From assembly GCA_003427395.1 (NCBI GenBank), contig BFEA01000052.1, positions 3,549,841 to 3,588,922 on the forward strand: DNA of 39,082 bases, written 5' to 3'. The notes beneath the pieces are model-generated. The model was not told the origin of the DNA. It did not search any database and worked only from the letters and a program-made list of their open reading frames with translations. Below, one piece after another: positions 1 to 11,405 of the stretch (positions are counted from its first letter, which is position 1; every line of letters begins with the position of its first letter). Source of the stretch: Chara braunii (lineage: Eukaryota; Streptophyta; Charophyceae; Charales; Characeae). The position numbers and the translations under genes were made by a program.

Positions 1-609
1 AAAAAAAAAAAAAAAAAAAAACTCTGAAAAAAGATATGTTATGAAGAAAAATAAACTAAACAAGATTTGCCTGAGTATTACATCCGAATTCCTTGCCAAA
101 TTTGAAATTAAAATAAAATACGAAAAACAAATACTAATAATAAAAATAAAAAAAATAAAAAAAGAATTAAATTTAGTGAGTTCACGAGCACGTTTTCGAC
201 ACTGCCATCTTTGGCGATTTTTCATTTTTTTTTGGAATAGCTAAATGCCCTGAAAGTTTACATATGTGTACTTCACATACTGCAAAACACACTTAAAAAA
301 TTTCAAAAAATAATAAAATTGTTTAGACCCCGAACTAAAGTGAAAACAAAAAGTAAAAAGTGAAAAAAATTGTGGGCAAGCACATTTTGACCCTGGGCCA
401 CTATGGTAGCCTAGCCCTTAGTCCCTTTTGAAAAAAGTTATACCCCCCTTCCCCCCCGTTTGACAGCAAACTCTAAAAAAATAAAAAGAACCCGAATGTT
501 TTGTCCTCTGAGAAAGCGTGAAAAGACAAAAAAAAAGAAGTTTTGTTTTTTGTTTTTTGCACGCTTGGTTACCTAGGGTGTTATACCCCCCCAGGCGTCA
601 AGCCTGAGT
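1..609. other. AT-rich spacer, no gene seen
   Basis: The window opens inside a poly(A) run (1-21). The stretch is A/T-rich and low in complexity, with short A, T and C runs. The reading frames are short and lysine/phenylalanine-rich, as expected from composition alone. No motif, RNA gene or repeat boundary was recognised. Confidence 0.6.
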
Positions 610-659
610 GTCCGACCTGGCATGAAAATCTTATGCAAATGATTTAGCTATACATCTCA

Positions 660-1541
660 TTTTTGTTTGTTTTATAAAAAACTTTAATGCCGATGGGTAG
701 TCTTTAAAGTTCAATGTTTTTTTTTTTAATAACTAACATAAGTGAGCATCTACAAGATTTACGTATATATTAACTTGTGATAAATTAAAAACAGGTAGCC
801 CAGTCATGAATAATGTGCATAGCTTTGGGAACCTAGAGCACGCTTTGGGAAATTGTGTACAATTAACATATATACCAGTGGGTACTTTGATTCATAATAT
901 TGAATGGAATCTAGGCCAAGGTGCCAAATTCGTTCGGGCTGCAGGGACTTGAGTCTTTCTTTTTTTTTTGTGCAAGATTGAAGCCCACCTTTGTATAAAT
1001 GGTCTATAGTTGGATGTTTATTTTGTTTTTATATATTGAACTACAACTTGGTGAAAATGGTTCATCTCTGTGTAGCAAGCAAACGTGTTTGGGCGAACAT
1101 ATCTTGTTTTCGTAAAAAAAATAAAAAATAAAATTGGTTTTTGATTTTTAACTCACGTGTGGCAAAAACTTTAAACATTGCTCCACGGCAAAAGTTAGTC
1201 GTGTTGTTGTTTTACATGACATATATTTTTTCGGATACTTCTGCGGCTTCTTGTTTTTTTTTTAATATTTTTTTTAATGTATGGGTTCAACTCCGAACGC
1301 GAACACGATGCTACACAGGTTCAACTATATGTTTCTTCCTGCGGACGACCGTGTTCACGTTTGGAAACGAACATGAATATTTTCCCCCAAACGAGAATGA
1401 GAACCCTAAAACCCTTTGAATGTGAACGTAAAACAATATATAAAACTGAAAAAAAAGTCTAAAAAAAAAAAACTTTATGTAAAATGATAAGACAAGCAAC
1501 TTTTCCCTAAGAATCATATACACGTTTTTACCGAAAGGTAA

Positions 1542-1579
<38 letters not shown>

Positions 1580-1747
1580 ATGTTCGCCCGAACACGTTCG
1601 AGAGTCATACGTGCGAACGCAGAGAGGCGCCAACACAATCACATTCGCCGTACTAAGTAAGTTTTTTCAATGTTTGTTTTTCGAAGGGTTTGATTGATTT
1701 TTTTTTTTGTGTTATAATTGTAGATTTTCTTTTTATTGCCAACTCTG
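660..1747. repeat. Tandem duplication, long copy (about 1.09 kb)
   Basis: This is the first copy of a direct duplication whose second copy is 1748-2386. Matching landmarks in the same order are the GTTCAATG T-run (709 and 1793), GTGCAAGATTGAAG (about 971 and 1861), the clause around CAAACGAGAATGAG (about 1387 and 2018), AAAGGTAAGT/AAAGGTGAGT (about 1535 and 2166), and the CGAACACGTT block (about 1587 and 2226). The ends are GCCAACTCTG and GACAACTCC. Copy 1 carries extra sequence, including a 33-nt poly(A) at 1545-1577. Confidence 0.7.
1545..1577 (+). repeat. Poly(A) tract, 33 nt
   Basis: An uninterrupted run of 33 A residues lies directly after a splice-donor-like AAAGGTAAGTT. It sits inside the long copy of the 660-2386 duplication and is absent from the short copy, so it arose or expanded after the duplication, or was inserted there. 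Confidence 0.85.
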
Positions 1748-2386
1748 TTTTTTTTTTATAAGAAACTATACTGTCGTTGTGTAGTCTGCCAAGTTCAATG
1801 TTTTTTTTTTTTTTTTTTAATAACTTACATTAGTGACATTGTTGAATGTTTTTTTTTTTGTGCAAGATTGAAGTACACATTTATATAAATGATTTATAGT
1901 AAGATGTTGATTTTATTTTTATATGTTGAATTAAAGCTTCATGAAAATGGTTTAGCTATATGTTTTTTCCTGCAAAGCGTTGTGTTCATGTTCGGAGACG
2001 AACACGAACATCTCGCCTAAACGAGAATGAGCGTAAAAAAATGTTCGAACGTGAACATAAAACAATGTGTAAAATTAAAATAAAAAAATTCTAAAAAACT
2101 ATATGTTATGTAAAAAAATAATACAAGGAACTTTTATTTAAGAGTCATGTTCAAGTTGTTATCCAAAGGTGAGTAATAAATCAAAAACTATTTTTTCTTA
2201 ATTACAAAATAAAATTATGTCGCCCGAACACGTTTGCAAGTCATTCGTGCGAACGCATAGGGGCGTAAACACATTCGACGTACTACGTATTTTTTTTTAA
2301 TGCTCGTTTTTTTAAGAGTTTGATTGAACGCTTTTTTAGTAGTATAATTGCAGAATTCGCAGATAATTTTTTATTGACAACTCCTT
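1748..2386. repeat. Tandem duplication, short copy (about 0.64 kb)
   Basis: This second copy of the 660-1747 unit directly abuts the first. Order and orientation are conserved but it is about 450 bp shorter. The deficits lie mainly in the segments equivalent to 740-960 and 1060-1320. It keeps the donor-like AAAGGTGAGT and the CGAACACGTT block. Confidence 0.7.
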
Positions 2387-3030
2387 GAAGAGTTCAACCA
2401 ATACTTTATGGAGAGTTTATAATTACATGTTTCTTTCGATTGACTTGTTTTCAAAACATCCGAACCAAAACTCTGTGTAGGTGTTGAGTCGTATAATTTT
2501 AAAAATATTTATCTTTTAAAAATTTAAGTAGATCTCTAAATAGATGGTTGAGTTGTATAATTTTTATGGATTTTTTTTTTCTTCTTCTGAAGCTAAATTA
2601 GAGCTCGATGTAGGTAATTCAACTATATGTTTTGTAAAATGTATATTTTATGAAAAGTTGAACATGACCTTTGTACAAGTAATATAGTTATTTGTCGTAT
2701 TTTTTAATATTTATTTTTTGAAAAGTTTAACATACCGTTTTGCAGGAGATTCAGTGATATATTGCATTTGATCGTCGGTTTATGCAAGACTGAACTATAT
2801 TTCGATGTATTTGTTTCACTCATGTATTTCTTAAAAATAATTATTATTTAAAATGTTAGACCATACCTCTATGTAGGTTTTCCATTTTTCTTTGGTAATT
2901 TGATTTTCAACAAGTTGGATTAACATTATGTATAAGTGGGTTTGTTGAACATTTTTTTTATTACGGTTTTTTATTACGATCGAGAAAACTTCTATATAGG
3001 TAGTTTAATTCTCAATATGCATTGTTTGCA

Positions 3031-4113
3031 TGTTGACTAAACTAAATAGAAAAAAAATAATATTTTATATATATAAAATAGATAGTAAAAACACAGTAGG
3101 TGTAAGAACTATTGATAAATGTCCTATAACCCATCTTATGTTCGGAATAACAAGAAATTTGACTACAATTTTAAGATTTAAACTCAAATTTGAATTAGTA
3201 TGTTTTGTGAAAGCGTACATCCTCAATAAAAAAAATTAGATATTCAAGTAGTTAATGAAAATTCAAAAAGGTTTGCATGGATATGGAGGACTATATGTTG
3301 AAAACCTGTTGAAATAAAGGTTTGATCCCTTGACCTTCAAGACCGACCTTTAGTATGAAATCTTCTTATATCTTGTATATTCAATATTAGTATCAATTGG
3401 ATGACTGTATGAATGTCTTTATGAGTATTAAGTACAGGATCGAACCGTTGTTTTCTTTTTTTAATTTCAAGTTTGTTATTCGTGGTATCAAGTTAAAACT
3501 CGAACCCTTAATTGCTTTTAAGAGTAAGTTTTCAGGTTTTAAAGTTCTTACTTGAAACCATTAAGAAGGTGAAACCTTTAATATGATTTTAGGAATTTGT
3601 TTTTTTGGCTTTTGGATATAGTACAGGATGAGAGGTATTGGGTACCACTGTAACTATTTTCTTAGTTTGCTTTGGGACCGCTACGACCGATATGAATTGA
3701 ATCTGCAAGAATCCTCTTTCATGACTAGCATTTTTACCGCCCGTTACCTGTTCAGATGATAGGAACATGAATATCGGTACAAAGGGGAATGGGTATGGGA
3801 ATGACTGTATAGTTGTCAGTTTGTTTGATGGTTGAAACATCCTGAAGATGACAACAGTGGTTGTCGAAACGTAGCGTTGAGGACATAAATCCCGTACTAT
3901 ATGTTTTTTAATTTATATTTTTTCCTAATTAAACGTCACCCTAAGTATTTTTTACTTATCATCGTTGACGTGTCTACTCGTCAATCTATGTTTCTTATCG
4001 ATCATGATTGTCAAAACTTTGTGTGTGACATCCATTTTTATAGTGCGCGTGAACTTTTCTATAGGAACCGTATTAGGAGTTAGTGTGTAGTGTAATCTAA
4101 TTTTCAAGTATTT
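3031..4113. other. AT-rich spacer, no gene seen
   Basis: No convincing coding frame was seen. A short hairpin (GACAAC-agtg-GTTGTC, about 3850-3865) is followed by GTTGAGGACATAAA at 3876-3889. The same 14-mer occurs at 24016-24029, just upstream of another retroelement-like terminus, so this may be a trace of an LTR or leader from a related element. The rest is unassigned. Confidence 0.4.
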
Positions 4114-4467
4114 ATGAAAGTGACCATGGTTTATAATACCGGTGAGACATGGCCGGATGAGGGTAACAGTGCGAGGGTCAACCTCAAGGCATTCGCAATT
4201 GCGGATATGAGCGAGGTCGTGGCGAAGGAGACGAAAGTGAGAATGGACAGGGGTGCATCGATTGGGCTCCAAGGAGAGTTCCTCCGACGTCTTTCACCAG
4301 TAATGAGGTGGGGCATTTTGCGAATAAATGCCTGCATCCGCGGAATCACAGGAGGCCTACCTATAATGACAAGCAGTCGATATCATCAGATAGCAAGCGT
4401 GGTAGATCGTATTTTCCAATATACTACAATTGATCTTATGGTCTTCCACTTAAAACGTAGACTCTGA
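4114..4467 (+). pseudogene. Retroelement gag remnant with mutated CCHC zinc knuckle
   Basis: A 117-codon open frame spans this stretch, but the recognisable peptide lies in another frame. At 4290-4331 the plus strand reads SFTSNEVGHFANKC followed by LHP. This has the exact spacing of a retroviral-type CX2CX4HX4C zinc knuckle, with both leading cysteines replaced by serine. Such knuckles bind packaged RNA in the Gag protein of Ty3/gypsy and copia elements. The loss of two zinc ligands and the frame disagreement show that the gene is dead. The clade cannot be told from this piece alone. Confidence 0.55.
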
Positions 4468-6544
4468 GGTTCATTCAAAACTGTCGATAAGGAGGACAAA
4501 TTTGAAACGAAGATCATTAAAAATATCGAATCGCAGCTTCTATTAAGGTCGGCGAGTTATCATGGAGCAATTAGGCTACTGGGAGGAAAAGTAAGGGGAA
4601 GCATAAAATCTTAAAGCAACTCGTAGAGGTTACGGAGGTGCCCTGTGAGTCTTACTATCAATGAAAAACGAAAACGAGAGCCTCATATTTGAGGACAACC
4701 CATCCATGGAGACCCTAACTAAACAGACTCTGACGACTGACCCACTTAATCCTTTGAAATTAACTAACAAGATGACAAAGTCGGACGCTCAAGTGAAGAC
4801 GAAGATGACACCGATTACCTTGAAAAAAATGACTCTTGATAAGGTGACAACGATTAAACTACACTTGAATACCGCAATCAAGTCATAGAGGAACTACTTG
4901 GCTTGGACGCTACAGACCTGCAAAGTAATATGTAGGGGCGAGGTGATTACCGATAATGACAAGATCAATGTTATATTCGATATAGCCATCCACAGGGCTC
5001 GTATGCCATGAGGTGAGCAAGGAATCGAGGTTCAAAAGGAGGACATCATCAACATTCAGAACGGTGATCAAGAAACCAGTTTGAAAGAATTCGGAAGAGA
5101 GAGTGGTGGTGTGCTATAGCGGGAAGATATTGCAACTAGTTTGTAGCCAACGAGTTATAAGTGCGTTAATCTTAAGATCGACAATGAGATCGCGTTTTTT
5201 GACAAGATTATGTGTTTTCTGGTTATCAATTCAGGGTGAGGTCAGAAGGACGACTAAACTTGTAGATTGTTAGAATACATTACATAGAATGTACGATCTT
5301 GATTTTTTTGAACTGAAAAATTTGTGTCTACGAGGTAATATCTCCCTATTGTCAATTACAGTATGTGAGAGAACCTAAATGCGATATGAATGGGACATGG
5401 AGGGAACACTATTGTTCATATCAGACTAATTTTATCGACGGATGAATAATTTCGGGGCGGACAACTATGTACTACTACCAGTCGATTTGGGGTTATGACC
5501 GAGAAATAGTTAAAGAAATTCACATCAAGTTGTGATCCTTGTACCTTAATACTAATGGTGCAGAGAAAATGGCAACAGGTAGAGATAATGGTCATAAGGG
5601 ACATGAAGAAAAGTTGAGGGATAACTCTCGAGCCATACTATTGAAATGTAAAAATGTTTGTCTGATTCGTTTTAAGATGGAAACATAGTGGGTTTTTGTA
5701 CAATTTGTTTATTGAAGAGGATGATAAGGAATAAAAATACTTCAATGATATTTATATTGGAGTTTATACTGGATAATATCATGGAAGACCATTTGAAAAA
5801 TTTAAGTGATTCTATAGTTAAATATGGAAAAATTACGAGACCGTTTAAAGGGTTTCAACAGAAATTTGGAATCGGTAAAAACTTTAGGATGTGTCTGTAC
5901 AATATCATTGAGGATCTTAACAAAAATTTGACTAAAACTTGTTTTCGATGTCTGGCTAGCAATCACGAACAGACGCAGACTCAACATGTCATCCGGTCCA
6001 ATCATTAAGAAATTCAATGATAGGGTTAAACTTGGGGAACTAAAGAAGGTGGGGAACAACTATATTTGAGAGTGCAACTTACCTTGCTGTTTTCGTAAGA
6101 GAACACATAAGAAGGTTTACATCGTTCATGCTAGGAACATTGTAATAGGTCATATGTTGCATAATGAGAAACACTTTACAACCTCTGATATGCCCATTTG
6201 TATTTGTACAGGGTTGCTCTACCTGAAGGGAAGTGGGCACATATGATTCAAACTAGGTGATGGTAGTAAACATCATCCAGATCTAGCGAAAGCTAAAGAC
6301 ATACCATGGACAACAGTTGTTGACCTCGTAGGCTTGCTGAAGAAGGAGGAATCAAGGGTTTCTCCAACTGGTGTAATCTGAAGGGTAATGTGTCCGAGAT
6401 CTCTACAAAACGCATGCAAATATGTTTGTTGAAAGCGGAAGCAGGAGAGGAGAGGCTGTATCTTGAACGTTGCATTAGATAAAATCGGAGCTGGATGGTT
6501 TAGTCAAAACACCTCTAGATAGGAATGCAGGAAAGACGATTGCA
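4468..6544 (+). pseudogene. Decayed retroelement body (probable pol remnant), plus strand
   Basis: This stretch continues downstream of the mutated gag knuckle in the same orientation. It consists of short coding-like fragments in all three plus frames, broken by stops. One run near 5160-5240 contains VINSG, which could be a worn aspartic-protease DSG motif, but the flanking residues do not settle it. A 106-codon frame at 5688-6008 contains a CFRC-like pair. No reverse transcriptase or integrase core could be read with confidence. Assignment to one element rests on orientation and continuity only. Confidence 0.3.
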
Positions 6545-6799
6545 ATGTGCCCTACTGTGTACTACACGACAACGACTTCTTTGGGAATTTGTGAGGATGA
6601 GGACCAGACCAACTTGAAGAAGTTTGTTAATTTGGATTATAAAGGTGGATTTGGTAAAACACACATGCTTGTGACACATAATGATTTTGAGAAATATAGG
6701 CCGACTTGCCCTATGTTTGGCCAGCCTATGGTAAAAACAGTGTGGCTGAATGTTACCGCCCAAGTGTTTCCTTTTTTTGTGAAACCATTGATTGACTGA
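6545..6799 (+). pseudogene. Unidentified 84-codon fragment in the plus-strand retroelement remnant
   Basis: An open frame with coding-like composition contains NLDYKGGFGKTHMLVTHNDF and then RPTCPMFGQP. I do not recognise the family. It ends within the first half of a 59-bp direct repeat (6746-6804 and 6840-6898). A related reading continues after the repeat, so the duplication probably broke a longer frame. It lies at the 3' end of the plus-strand remnant, just before the oppositely oriented LINE. Confidence 0.3.
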
Positions 6800-6898
6800 A
6801 AGGGCTCCTCCTCATTTGTGTTATGCAAGGTTGGGCAGCCTGAAAGTCACCGACCAAGTGTTTCCCTCTTTTGTGGAGCCATTGATTGACTGGAAGGG
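6746..6898. repeat. 59-bp direct repeat, two imperfect copies
   Basis: Copies at 6746-6804 and 6840-6898 both run from CTGAA through CCAAGTGTTTCC to CATTGATTGACTG and AAGGG, with about nine differences. They are offset by 94 bp. The 94-bp offset shifts the frame of the surrounding coding remnant. Confidence 0.85.
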
Positions 6899-6914
6899 TT
6901 GCGTTTGCTATGAG

Positions 6915-7989
6915 CTACTGCATGTTGCGGATGCTAGCATGCCTGATAAGAAAGTATTCGGTCCAAGGAATGGTGAAGGAGGTCAAGGAGTTTAGATTCA
7001 AGATGTTCCGACATTTCTCTACTAGCTCGGGTTCGGGTCTGTAGTCTATCATTCTTGATTTCTTTATGGTGCCCTGTTCCCATGTCCGGTCAAATTTCAA
7101 ATCTTCAATGTTGAGTTCTGGTTGGAAGATGATCCATGGTTTGTTATGTGAGCCTCTAACCTTCGTGAGAAGGAAGGTTTCTAGCTGCTCGTCTTGTGGG
7201 GCCTTGTTTTTTCTAGTTCGTGAAAATTGTATTAGAGATGGGGTAAAATATGAAGTTAGAGTGATATCTGGAAGAATCTGATCTAAAGACGAAATGATGG
7301 ACTCTCGATTATGAGGTATGAGAGATACGTAGGCCTCATTCACATGCCTTCCATAAATTTCTCTCTTAGAAAAGTTGTCCATTGAGGAGGGATGCTTTAA
7401 TGCATCTTTGCTAATTTGGTTTTCGGGGAGTTGCATCCCCTTCCAGGGGTTTGAAGTTCTTGGTCGGTCAACCAATCCTCCCTTTCCTCATACCATAAAT
7501 ATTTGATCTGCCATACTCCTCTCTTCACCCAAGTCAACCATTTTTGATCTTTTGCATAGAGTGCCTGATAACTCCCTCTTTGTTATGAGGTGCCCCGTGT
7601 TTCTTCAGTATCAGTCAGTGCCAGACTTTCAAGGTCGGAGTCCAATATGGTAAGGGTGCGGGAGTGGGCTGACCGGTCGATTGTTGATGGGCTCTACTGA
7701 CTGTCCTCCCTGTTTTAATTGACCAATCATCTTTGGCCATGATCCAAAAGAGACCTCGCATATTGGGAGGAAAACTTACTCGTGTCAGGTTGCTTATGTT
7801 GTATAAGGCCAATTTCGCCCATGGGATAAATTGTTTGATTATGATTTTAATTATCCATTGCATCTGAAGGGCTATTGCTTCCTGTTTTGGGTTTATAATG
7901 CCCAAGTTGCCGCCTTGCGTTTTTTTGGTGACGAGCTGGTAGACAACCTTGCTTATGCAAGTGGTCCTGTTAGCGTCCCCATTCCACAA
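6915..7989 (-). pseudogene. LINE-1 ORF2 C-terminal region after the RT domain
   Basis: At 7989-7615 a 124-codon frame contains LVTKKTQGGNLGIINPK and then a block from AIALQMQW to IPW. This matches the 'GGLGI...AL..KW' landmark that follows the thumb region in plant LINE reverse transcriptases. Between 7614 and 7475 another frame reads VKRGVWQIKYLWYEERE, typical of the region before the C-terminal zinc-binding segment of these proteins. A further 186-codon frame (7475-6915) finishes the element but has no motif I recognise. At least two frameshifts are needed to connect these pieces. Confidence 0.65.
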
Positions 7990-8299
7990 GAAGCATCAGA
8001 CCCTAGCTTTCATAATCTTGATATCGTCTTCAAGGGGGGACCAAGTGAATGCCACAGTGCTCTGCCGAACAAAGATGCTTGTCAGTGAGTTTTCTTGCAT
8101 GGGGCTAGGCGAGTTATTGCCTTAGTGATCAGATTTTGCCCCTATGCTGCTATGCACCGTCCTTGTTGACCACGATTCCTAAGTACCGGAGTGCTTGTTC
8201 GCCCGTCGACCATGAAAGGGGGGTGGAAAGGTTAGGCGGTTAAGGAGGGGTGCCGTTTGTTAGCCACTAGCCTTCGTTTTTAGATTAGTTCACCTTCAT

Positions 8300-9291
8300 T
8301 TATGACGCAACTCGGAAGGCTTCCCTGACTCTAACGAGGGCCTGTAAGGAGAAGCTATTGGCCCGGATGCGAACTATCAAATCGTCAGCGAACATCAATG
8401 TGGTAGGAAGAGAAAAGCAATGCAGGGGGTTGTAATTCTGTTCTGTGAGGCGATTTATGGAGGGGCCCATGTGAAGGACAAAAGGTACGACTTTCATGAT
8501 GAAAAGGAAGATTAGGGTGGCAGCAAATCTCCTTGGCGGATGAACCTCGATATTGGATACATGTCAGATAATATCTATTTATCTTGACTCTACTAGTGAC
8601 ATCTCCATGAAGGGTTCTGACCCATTCTCTAAAATTTGGCCGACTCCCATCTTTTTTATGTAGACATGGAGGAATACCAATTAACTTGACTATAGGCTTT
8701 TTCGAAATCGAAGAAAAGGATAGTTGACAAAATTTATTTTTCTGTAATTTTTTTATGCATCCTCGTTCAGTGTCATCGCATTGTCGAGTATGCATCGTCT
8801 TGGGATGAAACCTGCTTGCAATGTGAAAGCATTTGTCGGTAAAAATGATCATGTTGGCTAGTGCTTTTGTGAGGATTTTGTAGGGGGTTGTGAGTAGTGA
8901 GATGGGTCTATAATTTTTTAGGTCCTTTGTCTCCTTTCTTGTGAAGCAGTGAGACCATGCTAGTGCTTAGAAATTGGCCCAACCCCCCCTTTGACTTGTC
9001 GTCATGGAAAAAGTTGACAAGATTGTTGCCTACTGTTGGCCATAAATTGACCATTTTTTTTTTGGAAAACCCATCGATTCCTTGGGTTTTCTCGTTCCCC
9101 ATATGGGATAACACTATTTGGAGCTCTCCCAAGGTGATTGGTTTGTCTATGCCTTCTGGTTGCTCCGGCATGATCGTTCTGTCCAGGTAAGACATCATGT
9201 GTTGGCGGGATGCAAGGTTTGTTGTGGAAGGGGGGGAAGGTGTTTTGGACTCATAGAAATCCGCGTAGAAGGAAATAACGATCCTTACCAT
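8300..9291 (-). pseudogene. LINE-1 reverse transcriptase domain, frameshifted
   Basis: The start (9291-8908) reads DKPITLGELQIVLSHMGN, then EKTQGIDGF, then SLLHKKGDKG, the usual N-terminal RT blocks of L1-type elements. After a shift the reading recovers KNYRP-like and FIP-R-CILDNAM segments near 8800-8930. FREWVRTLHGDVTSRVKIN lies near 8640-8580. The catalytic box MFADDLIV is intact, with FADD at 8392-8381. The first catalytic-aspartate block is unreadable (LSFSSISKK where a DFEKAYD-like box belongs). At least three frame changes are needed, so no active enzyme can be made. Confidence 0.8.
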
Positions 9292-9300
9292 GTCTGTGCC

Positions 9301-9769
9301 CGGTGATTTGGTCCTTCCTTGGTCTATTGGGTTTCGACCACGCTGTTTCTGTCGTTTGCCTTAATTTTGGAGAAAAAGAACTTAAGTCATGGATTAATTG
9401 AGAGTCCAATAAACCATCCTGGCACATAGTTATAATCTTCTCAGTTCTCATCTTCTTCATTTGTTGAGTTCCTCTTTGGAAGATCCGAGTGGGTCATAGT
9501 AAAATTCGTTAGTGGGGTTTGATATGAGGTTAGCCTCGACGATGTTTACAACAATTTGAAGTTCCTCATTTTTAATTTTGCGTTTAGCTGATATATTTAT
9601 CGACTTAGCAGAAATGATATGAGATGGGTCAATATAACTATCTATACACAATCGGTGTCTGTTCACTCGCTTGCTTCACCTTGCCTCATGAACAACCAAT
9701 TCCAATTGACCGCGTCAGTTAGGCACTCTGTGGAGAGGAGAGAGTGTTCAATCTATAAAAGCCTTGTTA
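9301..9769 (-). pseudogene. LINE-1 ORF2 linker between endonuclease and RT
   Basis: The frame at 9666-9457 reads ISAKRKIKNEELQIVVNIVE followed by ANLIS. It is clearly related to the KRKRRKQIIETTLKIVELNL stretch of LINE-2 near 32560-32520. A second frame (9460-9251) continues toward the RT. The region is basic and helical in character. The function of this linker is not known to me, and its use here is as evidence that the two LINEs are one family. Confidence 0.6.
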
Positions 9770-10555
9770 TTTTTTCACCGAGGAGTTGAAATTAAGAAGC
9801 ACGTAGATGTGTTTGTGCTCTAGCCCCTTAAATGCTGTTGAAGGCAAGATTTCAACCTACTTGACTGTTCCTTGGAAGGACTCAATAACTTGGAAGAAGT
9901 CAATCCGCGAAAGTGAAGTATGATTAACCCGATTTTTCTTAACCAGAGAAAAGACTTTCATGAGATGATGGGAAATTTTAAGAGCGTCGATCAACTCAAA
10001 TTTCCGTCATGACGTTGCTTATGTGGGTACCTACTCGTATGGGGCCCATCCAAAGGGATCGAGAAATACGATCGAGATTGGGATCCAAGGTCGTATTCCA
10101 ATCCCCTGCTATAATTACGGGTTGGGGATTCAGGATGAGCGGTTTGATGGTATCAAACAACTTTAGTCGATCACTTTTTGCATTGGGCGCATAAAGGTTC
10201 AGAGTTCTCAGATCTTCTTCTTCCCATCTGATATTGATCTAAGACCATATGCCTTCTGGCATGTCACATTATCCGTTTAGATGTCATTTTATCAAGATTT
10301 TAGAGGTTTTGGGTATGAGGATTAAGGTTCCTTTTTCGCTCGGTCCCTCCTTGTTGGATCGGAGCATGAAGGCACAACCTCCCAAGTTTTTTTCCACTGT
10401 CCTTTTAATTCGAGCGTGATTATTGAGATTAGACAGGTGGTTTCTTGGACGACGTCAGGTTTGGGCTTCTTCTTCTCGAATAGGCGTATCTGAATGTCTT
10501 GAAGTTTGTCCTCTTCAGATCACATATCGCCAAGGTCGTTGACGTTCCAGCTATG
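9770..10555 (-). pseudogene. LINE-1 APE-type endonuclease domain
   Basis: The minus strand reads HSWNVNDLGD at 10555, PDVVQETT about 35 residues later, LNLYAPN near 10200, GDWNTTLDPNLDRIS near 10106, LSRIDFFQV near 9890, and a closing LEHKHIYVLLNFN. These are the ordered landmarks of AP-endonuclease-like LINE nucleases, which nick the target DNA. The glutamate of QET and the GDWN residues are kept, while the final SDH box has become LEH. Several stops and one or more shifts interrupt it (for example the TGA right after LGDM). Confidence 0.8.
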
Positions 10556-10931
10556 GACTGTTAGGCCCTTGGCTTGTGAGTCAGTTTTGACTGCGTTGTC
10601 TTGTATGTTCTTGAAGTCCATAGACTTTGTTGCTTGGGAACCCTGTGTTTTGTTTCTTCTTGTCTCTTAACTGTTTCTGATTTGTAAAATCATTTGTGAG
10701 GCAGAGTTAGTTAAATGAAGGATAAGTCTCTAGTCCGCCGTAACAGTGGTGTTGGGACGATTATTCCCAGAGTCGCCGTTGTCCTCGCTATCCCCCTTCC
10801 CCATGACAGAGTTGAGACTGTTCTGAGCAGAGAATCCGCGATATGATTATGGAGGCTAAGGAATCATCCATAACCTTTGTCGGGCACATCTTGCCTGTAT
10901 GAGTGTTGTATGATAGTGATGTTATGATGTT

Positions 10932-11405
10932 CTATGCCCTCCAAACCAACCCCTCATGAAGTCTGGATCTCTCGTCCAGTTTCACTAGGATGGGCTTAAG
11001 GGATTTGGCTGCTTTGGTATCCTGTCCCACTTTGTCAGCATTTTCGACATCAACATTATTTGCAATATCTTCAGTGGGCGATGATATTCCAAACATGCCC
11101 AAGAGGAAGTCTTCCGAGATCCCCTCTTTGATGGTCCTTGTCAAGGTGCGCTGGTCTCCCAATGTGAGGATTGCAAAGGATACATCAGTAGCTACATGCC
11201 ACTCTCCAAACTTTCTTCTAAACCGGACACGGACCATGGGCCTAACAGCCTTGATGGTCTTGCGATCCGATGTTGCTTTCTTAGTGATGTAGAGGGCCTT
11301 GTTCTCTGCAACATTTTTAGCTATATAAAATTTATTTTTTGTGTTTCTTCTGGTATTCCTCGCTCTGGTCAAACAGACATTTTGTACATGCAGCGGCAAT
11401 GGCAA
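10932..11405 (-). CDS. Uncharacterised 157-residue ORF between LINE-1 ORF1 and endonuclease
   Basis: This is the longest uninterrupted frame within LINE-1. It is basic in its first half (arginine and lysine rich, with VRVRFRRKFGEWHVATDVSF) and acidic in the second (SSPTEDIANNVDVENADKVG). I recognise no family. LINE-2 lacks an equivalent: there, the acidic ORF1 tail sits almost directly in front of the endonuclease. The segment is therefore either an ORF1 domain lost from LINE-2 or material acquired by LINE-1. Its open length in an otherwise stop-ridden element is notable but could be chance. Transcription is unknown. Confidence 0.4.
   Translation of the reverse strand: MPLPLHVQNVCLTRARNTRRNTKNKFYIAKNVAENKALYITKKATSDRKTIKAVRPMVRVRFRRKFGEWHVATDVSFAILTLGDQRTLTRTIKEGISEDFLLGMFGISSPTEDIANNVDVENADKVGQDTKAAKSLKPILVKLDERSRLHEGLVWRA

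Larger units (their letters stand above)
610..3030. repeat. Degenerate AT-rich tandem array, monomer about 65-75 bp
   Basis: A loosely conserved phrase recurs. It has a T-run, then something like AAGTTGAACTAC, then CTTTGTGTAAATGG, then TTTAGCTATATGTTTT. Recognisable copies lie near 620, 670, 975, 1035, 1865, 1925, 2385, 2470, 2530, 2600, 2655, 2725, 2790, 2855, 2910 and 2970. Spacing is about 60-75 bp where copies are adjacent (2460-3010). No coding frame runs through it. The alignment was made by eye and individual monomers are very diverged. Confidence 0.5.

Noticed and set aside
3589-3840. 83-codon minus-strand frame
   Set aside because: It has no motif, no neighbour in the same frame, and composition like the surrounding spacer.
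10009-10194. Plus-strand 61-codon frame
   Set aside because: It is antisense to the endonuclease block LNLYAPN...GDWN of LINE-1, which is clearly the coding reading.
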